Shown piece after piece: positions 9,154-17,748 of a DNA stretch of 64,000 nucleotides. Source of the DNA: Paenibacillus mesophilus (GTDB taxonomy: Bacteria; Bacillota; Bacilli; Paenibacillales; NBRC-103111); assembly GCF_005938385.1 (NCBI RefSeq), contig NZ_VCRA01000006.1:186001-250000 (forward strand). Reading direction: 5' to 3'. A program made the translations under genes and the position numbers. The notes below the pieces were generated by a model that was given only the letters and a program-made list of their open reading frames with translations, was not told the DNA's origin and ran no database searches. Position 1 is the first letter of the stretch. Each line of letters opens with the position of its first letter.

Positions 9154-9338
9154 ACGATTCCTCCTTCGTTCATAGAGCTGTAAGGCATTCCTTATTCCAG
9201 ACGGGAAAAGTCCGGCGAAAGTTGCACCAGAGTGAGTACCGCACTATCATAAACCGGACGCATCGTATAGGGAGTCGGTTGACCTATGCCTCGTTTCCCG
9301 CTAGCATAGAAGAAAACAAGACGATAGGAGCATGTCCG

Positions 9339-9872
9339 ATGGAACGAACGAAGCAGCGAATCGCGATCGATATGGACGAGGTTATGGCGGACACGCTCGG
9401 CAAAATGCTGGAATGCTACAACCGGGACTACGGCGATACGATCACGCTCGATCATTTGCATGGCAAGAAGCTGCGGCATGTAGCCAAATGCGGCGGCGAA
9501 GTGTCCAAGTACTTCGACGATCCTTTGTTTTTGCGGGATTTGAAAGTGCTGCCCGACAGCCAGGAAGTGATCCGCGAGCTGCAATCCCGATATGAAATCT
9601 TTATCGCCTCGGCCGCCATGGAAGTTCCTGCGTCGTTCGCCGCCAAGTATGAATGGCTCAAGGAGCATTTCGATTTCATTCCAAGCTCTCACATCGTCTT
9701 CTGCGGAGACAAAAGCATTATTAATGCGGACTATTTGATCGACGACCACGCGTACCAGTTCGACCGCTTCCCGGGACAGGGCATCCTGTTCACCGCAAGC
9801 CACAACGTCGAGGAAACCCGCTACCCGCGCGTCAACAATTGGCGCGAAGTAGCCGAGATGTTCCTGACATGA
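9339..9872 (+). CDS. 5'(3')-deoxyribonucleotidase, HAD superfamily
   Basis: Dephosphorylates deoxyribonucleoside monophosphates and so helps balance dNTP pools. The 177-residue protein has the HAD nucleophile motif DMDEV (Asp11 nucleophile, Asp13 acid/base) and the late motif FCGDKSIINADYLIDDH, typical of the NT5C-like deoxyribonucleotidases. TAGGAG upstream fits the ATG at 9339; longer in-frame starts have no ribosome binding site. Its stop codon overlaps the start of the next gene (ATGA), implying translational coupling. Confidence 0.88.
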   Translation: MERTKQRIAIDMDEVMADTLGKMLECYNRDYGDTITLDHLHGKKLRHVAKCGGEVSKYFDDPLFLRDLKVLPDSQEVIRELQSRYEIFIASAAMEVPASFAAKYEWLKEHFDFIPSSHIVFCGDKSIINADYLIDDHAYQFDRFPGQGILFTASHNVEETRYPRVNNWREVAEMFLT

Positions 9873-10138
9873 ATTGCCGCATCGGGTGTGCGGCATGCTG
9901 CATCGTCGTCTCAATCTCGTCGCCGATTCCCGGAATGCCGGAAGGGAAGCCGGCCGGCGTCCGCTGCGTACAGCTTACGACCAACAACAAGTGCAGCCTG
10001 TTCGGCAAGCCCGAACGCCCCGCCGTATGCGGCAGCCTGCGGCCCACGGAAGAAATGTGTGGGCAATCCGACGAGGAAGCCTACGCTTATTTGGCTGCTC
10101 TCGAACAGCTTACCAAGCCCGCACGACCGCTGCCGTAG
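9869..10138 (+). CDS. YkgJ-type cysteine-cluster protein
   Basis: An 89-residue protein with the CxxCAACC cluster near the start (NCRIGCAACC) and further cysteines in RCVQL, NKCSLF, PAVCGS and EMCG, the pattern of the YkgJ zinc/iron-chelating family. The ATG at 9869 overlaps the preceding stop codon, which is why it is preferred over the longer frame from 9839. Function of the family is unresolved; a metal or Fe-S cluster role is inferred from the cysteines. Confidence 0.82.
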   Translation: MNCRIGCAACCIVVSISSPIPGMPEGKPAGVRCVQLTTNNKCSLFGKPERPAVCGSLRPTEEMCGQSDEEAYAYLAALEQLTKPARPLP

Positions 10139-10254
10139 TATACTCTTACCCCAAAAGGTGAAGCTATCCTTCGAAGATTACGCCGGGTACTTTTCGGGGA
10201 CCCCGAACACCGGAAGTTTTCTTGGTATACAATAAATTGTATAACGTTTAACAA

Positions 10255-10290
10255 AAGAAGGCTCAGGCATGAGAATGCCCGGGCCTTCTT
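10255..10290. terminator. Strong hairpin between convergent genes
   Basis: AAGAAGGC at 10256-10263 pairs with GCCTTCTT at 10283-10290 and an inner GGCAT/ATGCC extends the stem. TTCTTTTG follows on the minus strand, and the hairpin sits between the Cys-cluster gene and hflX, so it probably works in both directions. Confidence 0.75.
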
Positions 10291-10413
10291 AGCTTTCCAC
10301 AATATGCCGATCTCATTCCGCCGCACTACTTGCTTTACTTGGCATCCGGATCTGTCTGCGAGATACCGAGGATCATCCCTGCCGGATCATCTTGATCTCC
10401 TCTCACTTCACGC

Positions 10414-11673
10414 CTATAACAGAATAACGTCGTGCTTATACTTCTCATAGTCGGCGCGCTTGCATTCCAGCGACAGCTTCGTGCCGTTCTCCTCATAGCT
10501 GGTGGACATAATATGCGCGTTCTCGTTGAAATAGGAGATGAGCCGACCCTGCTCGAAAGGAATCAACAGCTCGCATTGGATATAGTCGTCAAAGATGCGG
10601 TCCCGTATTCTCGCGACCAGCTCGTCGATCCCGATTTTTTGCCGGGCGGATACATAGACGATATCCTGCTCGTTCTCGGGCCATTCGCTGCCGGTCAGCT
10701 CCGCCTTATTGTAGGCGTAGACGACGGGAATATGGTCTGCCCCCAGCTCCTTTAACGTTTGGTTCGTCACGGCGATCAGCTGCTCGTATTCCGGATTCGA
10801 ATAGTCTACTACATGTACGAGCAGATCGGACTCTGCAACCTCCTCCAACGTGGACCGGAACGCCTTGATCAGATGGTGGGGCAAATTCCGGACGAACCCT
10901 ACCGTATCGGTCAGCAGAAACGATTTGTTGTCCGGCAGCCGAATGCTTCGGACCGACGTTTCGAGCGTGGCGAACAGCATATCTTTGGCCAACACTTGCT
11001 TGTGAGAGGTCGGATGGTACGTCTCCATCAGCGCATTCATCATACTCGACTTGCCGGCGTTCGTGTACCCGACCAGACCGACGACCGGAATTTTATTTTT
11101 GTGGCGCTGCTTCCGTTGGATTTGACGCCCGGATACTAGCGTCTCCAGCTCTTTATTCAGTGCCGTTATTTTTTCCTCGATTCTGCGGCGGTCCAGCTCC
11201 AGCTTCTTCTCGCCGGCTCCTTTATTCTTCGTCCCTACCCCGCCGCTCTGCCGGCCGAGCGACTCGCGAAGCCCGATCAAGCGAGGGAGCATATACTGCA
11301 GCTCGGCAATCTCCACCTGAAGCTGGGCTTCCCGGGTCCGGGCCCGTTCGGCGAAAATATCCAGAATGAGGATCGTCCGGTCGATCACCTTGCACTGCAA
11401 GGACGACTCCAGGTTGCGAATTTGCGACGGGGACAACTCATCGTTGAATATGGCGATGTTCGCTTCATGCTGCGCAAGCAATGCTTTCAATTCCTCGATT
11501 TTACCGGTTCCGATGTAATGGGATACGTTCACCCGGCTTGCCTTCTGGGTTAATTCACCCACGACCAGCACGTCGCATGCCGCCGCCAAATTGCGCAGTT
11601 CCTCCATCGATTCGTTGAAATCGGGCTGGTTGTTCAGGTTGACGCCCACTGTTATCGCTTTTTGTTCCATCAT
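10414..11673 (-). CDS. hflX: Ribosome-associated GTPase HflX
   Basis: GTPase that splits stalled or hibernating 70S ribosomes and, in several Gram-positive bacteria, gives tolerance to macrolides and lincosamides. The ~419-residue protein shows the N-terminal HflX domain (YIGTGKIEEL, NDELSPSQIRNLE), the linker GRQSGGVGTKNKGAGEKKLE, and the G domain with P-loop GYTNAGKSS, G3 DTVGF and G4 NKAE. The start is taken at the ATG at 11673 (or the next codon); AAGGAGG lies 11 bases upstream and a longer frame to 11712 would run through a terminator. Its long structured leader with a short ORF suggests antibiotic-responsive expression. Confidence 0.95.
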   Translation of the reverse strand: MMEQKAITVGVNLNNQPDFNESMEELRNLAAACDVLVVGELTQKASRVNVSHYIGTGKIEELKALLAQHEANIAIFNDELSPSQIRNLESSLQCKVIDRTILILDIFAERARTREAQLQVEIAELQYMLPRLIGLRESLGRQSGGVGTKNKGAGEKKLELDRRRIEEKITALNKELETLVSGRQIQRKQRHKNKIPVVGLVGYTNAGKSSMMNALMETYHPTSHKQVLAKDMLFATLETSVRSIRLPDNKSFLLTDTVGFVRNLPHHLIKAFRSTLEEVAESDLLVHVVDYSNPEYEQLIAVTNQTLKELGADHIPVVYAYNKAELTGSEWPENEQDIVYVSARQKIGIDELVARIRDRIFDDYIQCELLIPFEQGRLISYFNENAHIMSTSYEENGTKLSLECKRADYEKYKHDVILL

Positions 11674-11695
11674 ATATTCATCATCCTCCTTAGTG

Positions 11696-11737
11696 AAAAA
11701 ACAAAAAAACACAGACGACTTGGCCGTTGCCTGTGTT
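11696..11737 (-). terminator. Attenuator hairpin before hflX
   Basis: Minus strand AACACAG (11737-11731) pairs with CTGTGTT (11714-11708), followed by a long T-rich tract (TTTTTTG then six more T). It lies only about five bases before the hflX ribosome binding site, so it would prevent hflX transcription when formed. Confidence 0.7.
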
Positions 11738-11738
11738 A

Positions 11739-11774
11739 GGCGCGATCAAAAGACCAACATTTTTTGATCGCGCC
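11739..11774. repeat. 13-bp perfect inverted repeat in the hflX leader
   Basis: GGCGCGATCAAAA (11739-11751) and TTTTGATCGCGCC (11762-11774) with a 10-base loop. In the transcript the loop carries GTTGGTCTT, complementary to AAGACCAAC about 80 bases upstream, which allows an alternative pairing or pseudoknot. Confidence 0.7.
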
Positions 11775-11934
11775 TTATCGGTTAAGAGGACGCAAGAAAC
11801 ATCCGCAAGGCAGCTTAAGATCACGCTTGCCGGATCGCGTTGGTCTTCCATAGGGGAAAGAGGGCGCGAATCGCCCGCTGCACGGATAGAACGACGGCTT
11901 CCCGTCGCAACCCGTTCAGCGGCATCCGCCGCCA

Positions 11935-12054
11935 TCATCCGATATGAACTTGTATCTTTTTAAAGGCGAACAACAAATAAATCCGATTCGGGTTACCTTC
12001 AAAAAGGACAGACCAATCCTTGGGAGCAGCTGCGAGGTACGAATCCGTACGCAT
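11935..12054 (-). CDS. Leader peptide upstream of hflX (39 residues)
   Basis: ATG at 12054 with AGGAG three bases upstream and a stronger GGAGG slightly further. The peptide begins MRTDSYLAAAPKDW, contains the hydrophobic IYLLFAF and ends KKIQVHIG. It shows no family resemblance; position and size fit a sensor ORF on which antibiotic-stalled ribosomes would alter downstream folding. Its TGA stop overlaps an ATG that opens an 82-codon frame running through the hairpins to the hflX ribosome binding site; whether that second frame is translated is unknown. Confidence 0.5.
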   Translation of the reverse strand: MRTDSYLAAAPKDWSVLFEGNPNRIYLLFAFKKIQVHIG

Positions 12055-12233
12055 CAACTCCTGAGTCCTCCGCACACAGGCAGAGAGCCTTTGGCACTAT
12101 TCAATTAGCCGCGCAAAGTCCTGACTCGGATAAAGTCTATCACACGTAACCCTCCGTTCCTGAAATTACGTTGATTCTACCATAGGTTCTTACCCCGCCG
12201 CAACCGATGAAACGATTAAAACCAAAATATAAG

Positions 12234-12251
12234 GGACGGCCGGAGCCGTCC
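12234..12251 (-). terminator. Terminator of the M23 endopeptidase gene
   Basis: GGACGGC and GCCGTCC form a 7-bp stem with a 4-base loop directly at the stop codon, followed on the minus strand by a T-rich segment (CTTATATTTTGG). Confidence 0.65.
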
Positions 12252-13630
12252 TATTTCGCTTGCCGCACCCAGCGGAACGGCATCGTATCGAAGAACAGGT
12301 TCGGATTCGTCGGAACGTTGTGCGCCCAGAACGTAAAGTGCAGATGGGGTCCGGTCGAGAATCCGGTCGTGCCGACAAGTCCGATAATGTCGCCCTTCTT
12401 CACCCGGTCCCCCGTCTTCACCCGCAGCTCGGACAAATGCGCATACTGCGAGAACAGCCCCATGCCGTGATCGAGATAGATCGCGTTGCCGGTCAAGTAC
12501 AGGCTGTCCGCCAAAGCTACGATGCCGTCGTTCGTCGCCTTGATCGGTGTCCCTTCCTTCGCGGCCAAATCGAGAGCCGTATGGGAACTGTCCCATTTGC
12601 CGTTGACGTACCGGGTATACCCGTACGGAGTGGTCAAAATGCCCTGAATCGGTTGTATGAACGCGGACGAGAACAGAAACTCCGGCTCCGACTTACTGCG
12701 CGCCGCATCGATTTTTTTCTGGTCGGCCTGAATGCGGTCGGTATCCTGTCGCATGCTCTCCATCTGCTGGGACACTTGCAAATATTGCGTCTGGAACTTC
12801 TTGTCCTTGACCGTAAGCGTCAGCCCTCCGATCGGATACTCGCCCGGCTTCACCTGCATCGATATCGGAAGATACGTGTAATAACCGGAGCCGAACGGCT
12901 GCAGCTTGTACGTTTTCCCTTGCCAGCTCACTTCTCCCGGCTTGTCGTGCCGAACGAGAACGATGTCTCCGACAAACGCCTGATCCGGCAGCAGCGTCCA
13001 CTTCGAGCGTATCGCGAGCCTCGCCTGCTCGGGCGTCTCGTACAGCGCGGCTTCCTGCGCGGCTTGCGCTTCGCGCTTCTTCTCCGCTTGCACCGCTTCC
13101 CTGACGTCGGCCGTCACTTCTCCGCGCCACGTCTCCCCGCCGTCGGTCGTCACGAGCAGCGGCAGCGCGAGCCCCGAGCCGCTGTCGAGCAGCGCCCAGC
13201 CGATCCGGTCGGTCAGAAACTGCGATTGCTTCACCGGGTACGACTTCGCTTCGTAAAGAATCGTCGCCGGCTTCGGCTCCTCGGCAGGCGCCAAGCTCCA
13301 TTCCCCGCGAACCGGCGCCGCGCCTCCGGCTCCGCCGCCCGATAAAGTCTGAACCGGCAGATCCGATGCCTCATCCCGCCAAACCGCGCCTCCATCGTTC
13401 GTAACCTTCGTTTTCCCGTCCGAATAGCGCAGCCAGCCATTCTCGAAATCGGTCATCCGGAACTCGACCGCCTCCGGAGCGGGCTTCTTCACCGGCAGCG
13501 ATTCGATCACGGTATCGGGCGAAGGCGCCTGCGCCGGACGCTGCTCATAGACGAGCACGGCAAGGCACGCCGCGAGCGAAACCGGCAGGATAAGCCATAA
13601 CCCGCGCTTGCGGGAGTTGCGGGAATTCAT
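12251..13630 (-). CDS. M23 family metallopeptidase with N-terminal BNR/Asp-box-like region
   Basis: Membrane-anchored or secreted peptidoglycan endopeptidase (459 residues): an N-terminal hydrophobic segment (residues 10-27) for export or anchoring, then a region with two Asp-box-like motifs (TNDGGAVWR near 80 and TTDGGETWR near 163), a coiled-coil (QMESMRQDTDRIQADQKKIDAARS), and the LytM/M23 domain at the C-terminus. Zinc ligands are His350 and Asp354 (HTALD) and His431 of HLHF (429-432); His398 in QYAHLS is the usual catalytic partner. All expected residues are present, so it should be active. The Asp-box part is unusual for M23 enzymes. No operon partner. Confidence 0.88.
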   Translation of the reverse strand: MNSRNSRKRGLWLILPVSLAACLAVLVYEQRPAQAPSPDTVIESLPVKKPAPEAVEFRMTDFENGWLRYSDGKTKVTNDGGAVWRDEASDLPVQTLSGGGAGGAAPVRGEWSLAPAEEPKPATILYEAKSYPVKQSQFLTDRIGWALLDSGSGLALPLLVTTDGGETWRGEVTADVREAVQAEKKREAQAAQEAALYETPEQARLAIRSKWTLLPDQAFVGDIVLVRHDKPGEVSWQGKTYKLQPFGSGYYTYLPISMQVKPGEYPIGGLTLTVKDKKFQTQYLQVSQQMESMRQDTDRIQADQKKIDAARSKSEPEFLFSSAFIQPIQGILTTPYGYTRYVNGKWDSSHTALDLAAKEGTPIKATNDGIVALADSLYLTGNAIYLDHGMGLFSQYAHLSELRVKTGDRVKKGDIIGLVGTTGFSTGPHLHFTFWAHNVPTNPNLFFDTMPFRWVRQAK

Positions 13631-13747
13631 AGGATGTCCTCCTGAGAAGATGTTCTCGATTACTGTTCTTCTTCTATACTAATCAAGAGTTTCTTCTTTT
13701 TCCAGACTTCATACGAAGATTCCGCCGCAGCAGGCCAAATATGATGC

Positions 13748-15456
13748 TCAAATTCCGTACTTTTGCCGCAGCAAACATGCGGTCAACGCCGCCGTCCAAT
13801 GATAATCCCGAATGGAATCGACTTTGACGCGAATATCGTACCGTTCGCCGACCGGACCTTTGCGATCGCAAGCGACCGGCGGGCGTTCATCTTTGGAATC
13901 GTAGTATTCGAAGGTAACCCCATACTGTCTGTAATACTTGTCAACCAGCTCGATGCTTTGGTCCGTCAGTCGGTCGGCTTCCTCTTCCCGCCCGTGAAGC
14001 CGCAGTCCCTTAATAATCAAATAATTGAGATTGATCCACGTCGGCCCCCTCCACATATCCGTACCCCACTTCGGCTCGGAAACAGCCAGGCTCGGCACCG
14101 GGTAAGCCGTACCGAAATGCTCCGGATCGCGCAGCATGACCGTCAGCCGTTCCGTCTGCGCTGCAGGCAGCTCTTTCAGCAGCAAGGGCAGGAAGCCGCT
14201 GACCGCCTTTACTCTCGAGAACGTTCCATCCATATGCTTATCGTAGAAAAAACCGTCCCGCTCATCCCAAAGCTCCGAGACGATCCGTCCGCTCAGCTCG
14301 CGCGCCCGTTCGGACCATGAGGCCGCTTTATCGTGCAAGCCCAGCTCCAAAGCGATTAGCGCCACATAGCCCATTTCCTGTGCAAGAAAAGTAGAGAAAT
14401 CGACGGCATCCAGCGTCAAAGCCTCGTCGAAGCGGCTGGAATTGTCCATTCCCGACTCCCCCGAGCGGCAGTTGACGTTGCCTTCGATATGCCATTCCGG
14501 CAGCCCGTTGCCGTTAACGTCCCTGTTGTTCAAATCCCACTCCAGATACTTCTCCAATATCGGCAGCGCATAAGCAAGCTTATCGGGTGCTTCCCGCTTC
14601 CTGTAGTTCTCCCATACTCCCCAAGCCAGCACAGGCGGCTGCGTTATGCGGCTGAGACGGCCTTCGACGGTGATCATGTGGACAATCATGCCGTCTTCCT
14701 TCTGCGTATCGAGCATCGTCTTCAAGCACTGCCACGAAATATCGGGGGACACGTCATTCATGGCGAGCGAATGAAATACCGTATCCCACAGCCACATATG
14801 TTTATGGGGTACCCGATCCGGCGTAGACCACATTTGCTTCAATTCGCCTTCCGGCGACAGCGTGTTTACTTTCATTACACTGAGGCATTTGCCGAGCAGC
14901 CGCTGATGACCTGCATCCGGCAGATCCGGGGCTTCCTCCAATGTCCGCAGCCGCTGCCGCAATATCGAATCCAAATCGCCGCGATACCGATGCCCTCCGC
15001 TGCGCGATCGGCGGCCTCACCGATCGTTGATCCGTAGCAGACGGCATAACGTTCGCCGCTCAAGCGCAGCACGATGCAATCGCCTGTCTTCGAATCCCGG
15101 GTTACCCGCAGGCCGTCCGACATCTCGTCACAGTCCGTCCCGTCTTCGAATTGCAGTTGCAGTCCGGCCCCTTCCGGCAAGCAGCCCACAATCGTATGCC
15201 ATGCCGTATATGCTGCCGTGAAATTTCCGGCAGGCGTGGCGATTTTGCAGGCATCGCCCGTTACGTAAACCACTTCGGCTTGAGTACCAAGCTCCACGCT
15301 CAACGTACGTCGTCTCGCCGTATGAAACAGCAGCGAGAAACCGCTCCCCCATGTGGCGATAAACCCGGATGCGGTCTTCGTCTCGCCATCCATACCTGAA
15401 AAACCGAACAGACCTCCTTCCCCCAAGATGTCGGGCAGCTTAGCGTTCTGCTCCAT
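13748..15456 (-). pseudogene. MGH1-like (GH63-related) glycoside hydrolase gene interrupted by a frameshift
   Basis: Two overlapping frames make one protein. The first (15456 to about 14995) encodes an N-terminal beta-type domain ending DRAAEG; the second (about 14995 to 13748) encodes an (alpha/alpha)6 barrel with HMWLWDTVFHSLAMND, PPVLAWGVWENYRK, GLPEWHIEGN and WRGPTWINLNYLI, typical of mannosylglycerate-hydrolase/GH63-type enzymes. Adding one base in the GGG run near 14993-14995 joins them smoothly (DRAAEGHRYRGDLDSIL) into about 570 residues. The second part alone has no ribosome binding site. It may be a true mutation or a homopolymer sequencing error. Substrate unknown. Confidence 0.75.
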
Positions 15457-15767
15457 TACGGGTCACACCCTATCTTTTTTTGTATATAGCCGGCACCTTA
15501 ACCTCCGAAACTATTAACAATATAAAGGATTGTTCGGCCCGGTTCTACGTAACTTTCTTGGAGATAATTATGTGTTTTTGTGATGGATTTGAAGGGAGAA
15601 CAAGGCGGCTGCTTTCCCTTTCCGACCCGTTCACCAAAGCGTCCGTTCGCCCATATGCTGTAGGCAAATACCTATTGCACGATGACGGAAGCAATCGACC
15701 GCGATGTTGGCAATCCGAACCGCGGCCATGGCGCCATCGCGCACTAACGCAAAGGAGTTTGACCAGC
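15457..15767. other. Intergenic region between divergent genes
   Basis: Holds the presumed divergent promoters of the glycoside hydrolase and WG-repeat genes (AT-rich around 15500-15525, e.g. AACAATATAAAGG). The WG-repeat frame is open through this region, but the peptide it would encode is not protein-like. Confidence 0.4.
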
Positions 15768-17648
15768 ATGACGAACGGTTTTTACGCGGAAGCCGGACGA
15801 TCACCATGGATCGGCGACGGCCGCTGGCACGGACGCGCGTATGGGCTTGTACCCGTATTCGGCGAAAGCCGGTGGGCGCCGGTGACCGTCGTATTCGGAC
15901 AGCCGCGCGAGGCGGCTCGTTTCGCATGGCCGCTTATGCGCGCCATCACCCTTTACCCCGTAGTCGTCAAGACCGCCCACGGCAACCTGTGGGGCTACAT
16001 CGACGAACGCGGACGCATGGCTATAACGCCGCAATTCAAGTATGCGCTCAACTTTCAGGACAACGGGCTCGCCGTCGTAGAGTCGGGCAGCAAGCAGGGC
16101 GTCATCGACACGTCCGGGCGATTCGTCGTCCCGCCGATTTATGATTCGGTTTCCGAGTTCTCGGAAGGTCTCGCTACCGTGATCGACAGCCAAGGCTTCC
16201 GGGTCATAGACGATATGGGACATATCCTTACACCGAAAGCTTACGACTATATCGGCACCTACAAGAACGGAAGAGCCGTCTTCTCCGCATCGCATGCCGA
16301 AGGTCAAAGCCTTTACGGCTATTTGGACTTTCAAGGGAAAGAAGCGATCCCCGCCCGATTTCTGGAAGCGGGCGAATTTGCGGGCGGCAAAGCGGTAGTG
16401 AAAGTGAAGGAAGGGGAATACGCATTAATCGACACGAACGGCAAGGCGATTGCCGTTTATCCTTACGCGTTTGTCGGCGCCTTGGGGGACGGTCTCCTGG
16501 CCTTTCAGAAGGAAGCCTCGGGGAAATACGGCTACATTGACGAGAAGGGGAATGTGGTCATCACTCCCCGCTATAGCGGTGCTCTGCCTTTCGATGGCGG
16601 CAGAGCCGTCGTGAACATGGCCGAGGATTACAATAACCGTTATGGGTTAATCGATAAGAAAGGCGACTTCGTCATCAAGCCCGAGTACAACGACATCAAT
16701 CCGGTACGCGAAGGGCGGTTCGCGGTCGGCAAGGCGATCGATCCGACCCGGCCTTACATCGGCTCCGTCTATGCACTGGCGGACAGCGGCGGACGATTGC
16801 TGACCGAGTTCAAGTTTACAGGCATTTCCGAATACGCCCGCGGCTATGCCTCGGTCTCGGACGGCAAGACGACGTACTGGATCGATCGGGACGGTCGCCC
16901 CGCCCCGAGCCTCCCTAAGCTGGAAGGCAGCGGAACGATGTCGTTCATCGGCAATTTGATCAGCGCCAATATAGATTTGCGGCAGTCCTATTACGACTTG
17001 ACGGGGAAACTCGTCTGGCAGCCGAGCACGATCATTCCGCTTGCGCCGCCTTACCGGGTCCGGGAGTTGAAATACAAGCCCAACAAAGATTATCTCGTCT
17101 ATTACCCGCAGGTGGAAGGAATGACGGACTCGGAAGCCGAACGGAATGTCAACCGGAAGCTGAGAGAGCTGTCGGCGGTAAAGCCGGTTCCCCCCGACAC
17201 CCAATTGGAGGCCAGCTATACGGGCGACTTCGCCGTAACCTTTTACCGCAATCATCTGCTCGTGCTGGAACTGGAGGGGTACAACTTCCCGTTCGGAGCC
17301 GCTCACGGCATGCCTTCCCGGGAGTATGTCCATATCAACCTCGTACTAGGCGAAACGTATGCGCTGAAAGACTTGTTCAAGCCGGGCAGCCCGTATGTCC
17401 AACGCATAAGCGACATCATCAGCAAGCAAATCGCGACCGACCCGCAATATTCTTATGTATTCCCGGGCAGCTTCAAGCAAATCAGTCCGAACCCGTTGTT
17501 TTATGTGACCGAGCATGATTTGCACATCCTCTTCCCGCCCTATGAAATCGCTCCTTATGCCGCCGGCTTCCCGACCTTCACGATCCCTTTCGCGGAGCTT
17601 TCCGACATCATCGATAGGGACGGCCGGTTCTGGAAATCGTTTCATTGA
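15768..17648 (+). CDS. WG-repeat protein with C-terminal DUF3298/RsiV-like domain
   Basis: 626 residues. The central part carries about seven WG repeats (units such as LWGYIDERGRMAITPQF, KYGYIDEKGNVVITPRY, RYGLIDKKGDFVIKPEY), which fold into beta blades. The C-terminal ~170 residues (from YLVYYPQVEGM to the end) resemble DUF3298, the extracytoplasmic domain of RsiV-type anti-sigma factors that binds lysozyme. No signal peptide is evident at the chosen start, so an intracellular place is possible. AAAGGAG upstream selects the ATG at 15768. No neighbours suggest a pathway. Confidence 0.8.
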   Translation: MTNGFYAEAGRSPWIGDGRWHGRAYGLVPVFGESRWAPVTVVFGQPREAARFAWPLMRAITLYPVVVKTAHGNLWGYIDERGRMAITPQFKYALNFQDNGLAVVESGSKQGVIDTSGRFVVPPIYDSVSEFSEGLATVIDSQGFRVIDDMGHILTPKAYDYIGTYKNGRAVFSASHAEGQSLYGYLDFQGKEAIPARFLEAGEFAGGKAVVKVKEGEYALIDTNGKAIAVYPYAFVGALGDGLLAFQKEASGKYGYIDEKGNVVITPRYSGALPFDGGRAVVNMAEDYNNRYGLIDKKGDFVIKPEYNDINPVREGRFAVGKAIDPTRPYIGSVYALADSGGRLLTEFKFTGISEYARGYASVSDGKTTYWIDRDGRPAPSLPKLEGSGTMSFIGNLISANIDLRQSYYDLTGKLVWQPSTIIPLAPPYRVRELKYKPNKDYLVYYPQVEGMTDSEAERNVNRKLRELSAVKPVPPDTQLEASYTGDFAVTFYRNHLLVLELEGYNFPFGAAHGMPSREYVHINLVLGETYALKDLFKPGSPYVQRISDIISKQIATDPQYSYVFPGSFKQISPNPLFYVTEHDLHILFPPYEIAPYAAGFPTFTIPFAELSDIIDRDGRFWKSFH

Positions 17649-17679
17649 AACTCGTCGGGCGCTTACCGTCCAAAACGGG

Positions 17680-17718
17680 AAAATCGCCCGGCTCCGTCAA
17701 GGTGCCGAGGCGATTTTT
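17680..17718. terminator. Terminator of the WG-repeat gene
   Basis: AAAATCGCC at 17680-17688 pairs with GGCGATTTT, with an inner CGGC/GCCG stem and seven T afterwards. It also faces the converging amidase gene. Confidence 0.85.
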
Positions 17719-17748
17719 TTGTATGGAGCGAGCTATGGGGACGAAGAC

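Larger units (their letters stand above)
11692..12082 (-). promoter_or_regulatory. hflX 5' leader with upstream ORF, stem-loops and attenuator
   Basis: Between the leader start and the hflX ribosome binding site (11691-11685) lie, in transcription order: TGCCTGTGT (12082-12074), GGAGG and AGGAG before a 39-codon ORF (12054-11935), several GC-rich hairpins, a 13-bp inverted repeat (11774-11739), and a terminator-type hairpin with U tract (11737-11696). The first element is a perfect 9-base complement of ACACAGGCA in the 5' arm of that hairpin, so it could act as an anti-terminator. This matches the known design of ribosome-mediated attenuators in front of resistance genes, including hflX of Listeria. 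No convincing promoter was identified. Confidence 0.6.
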
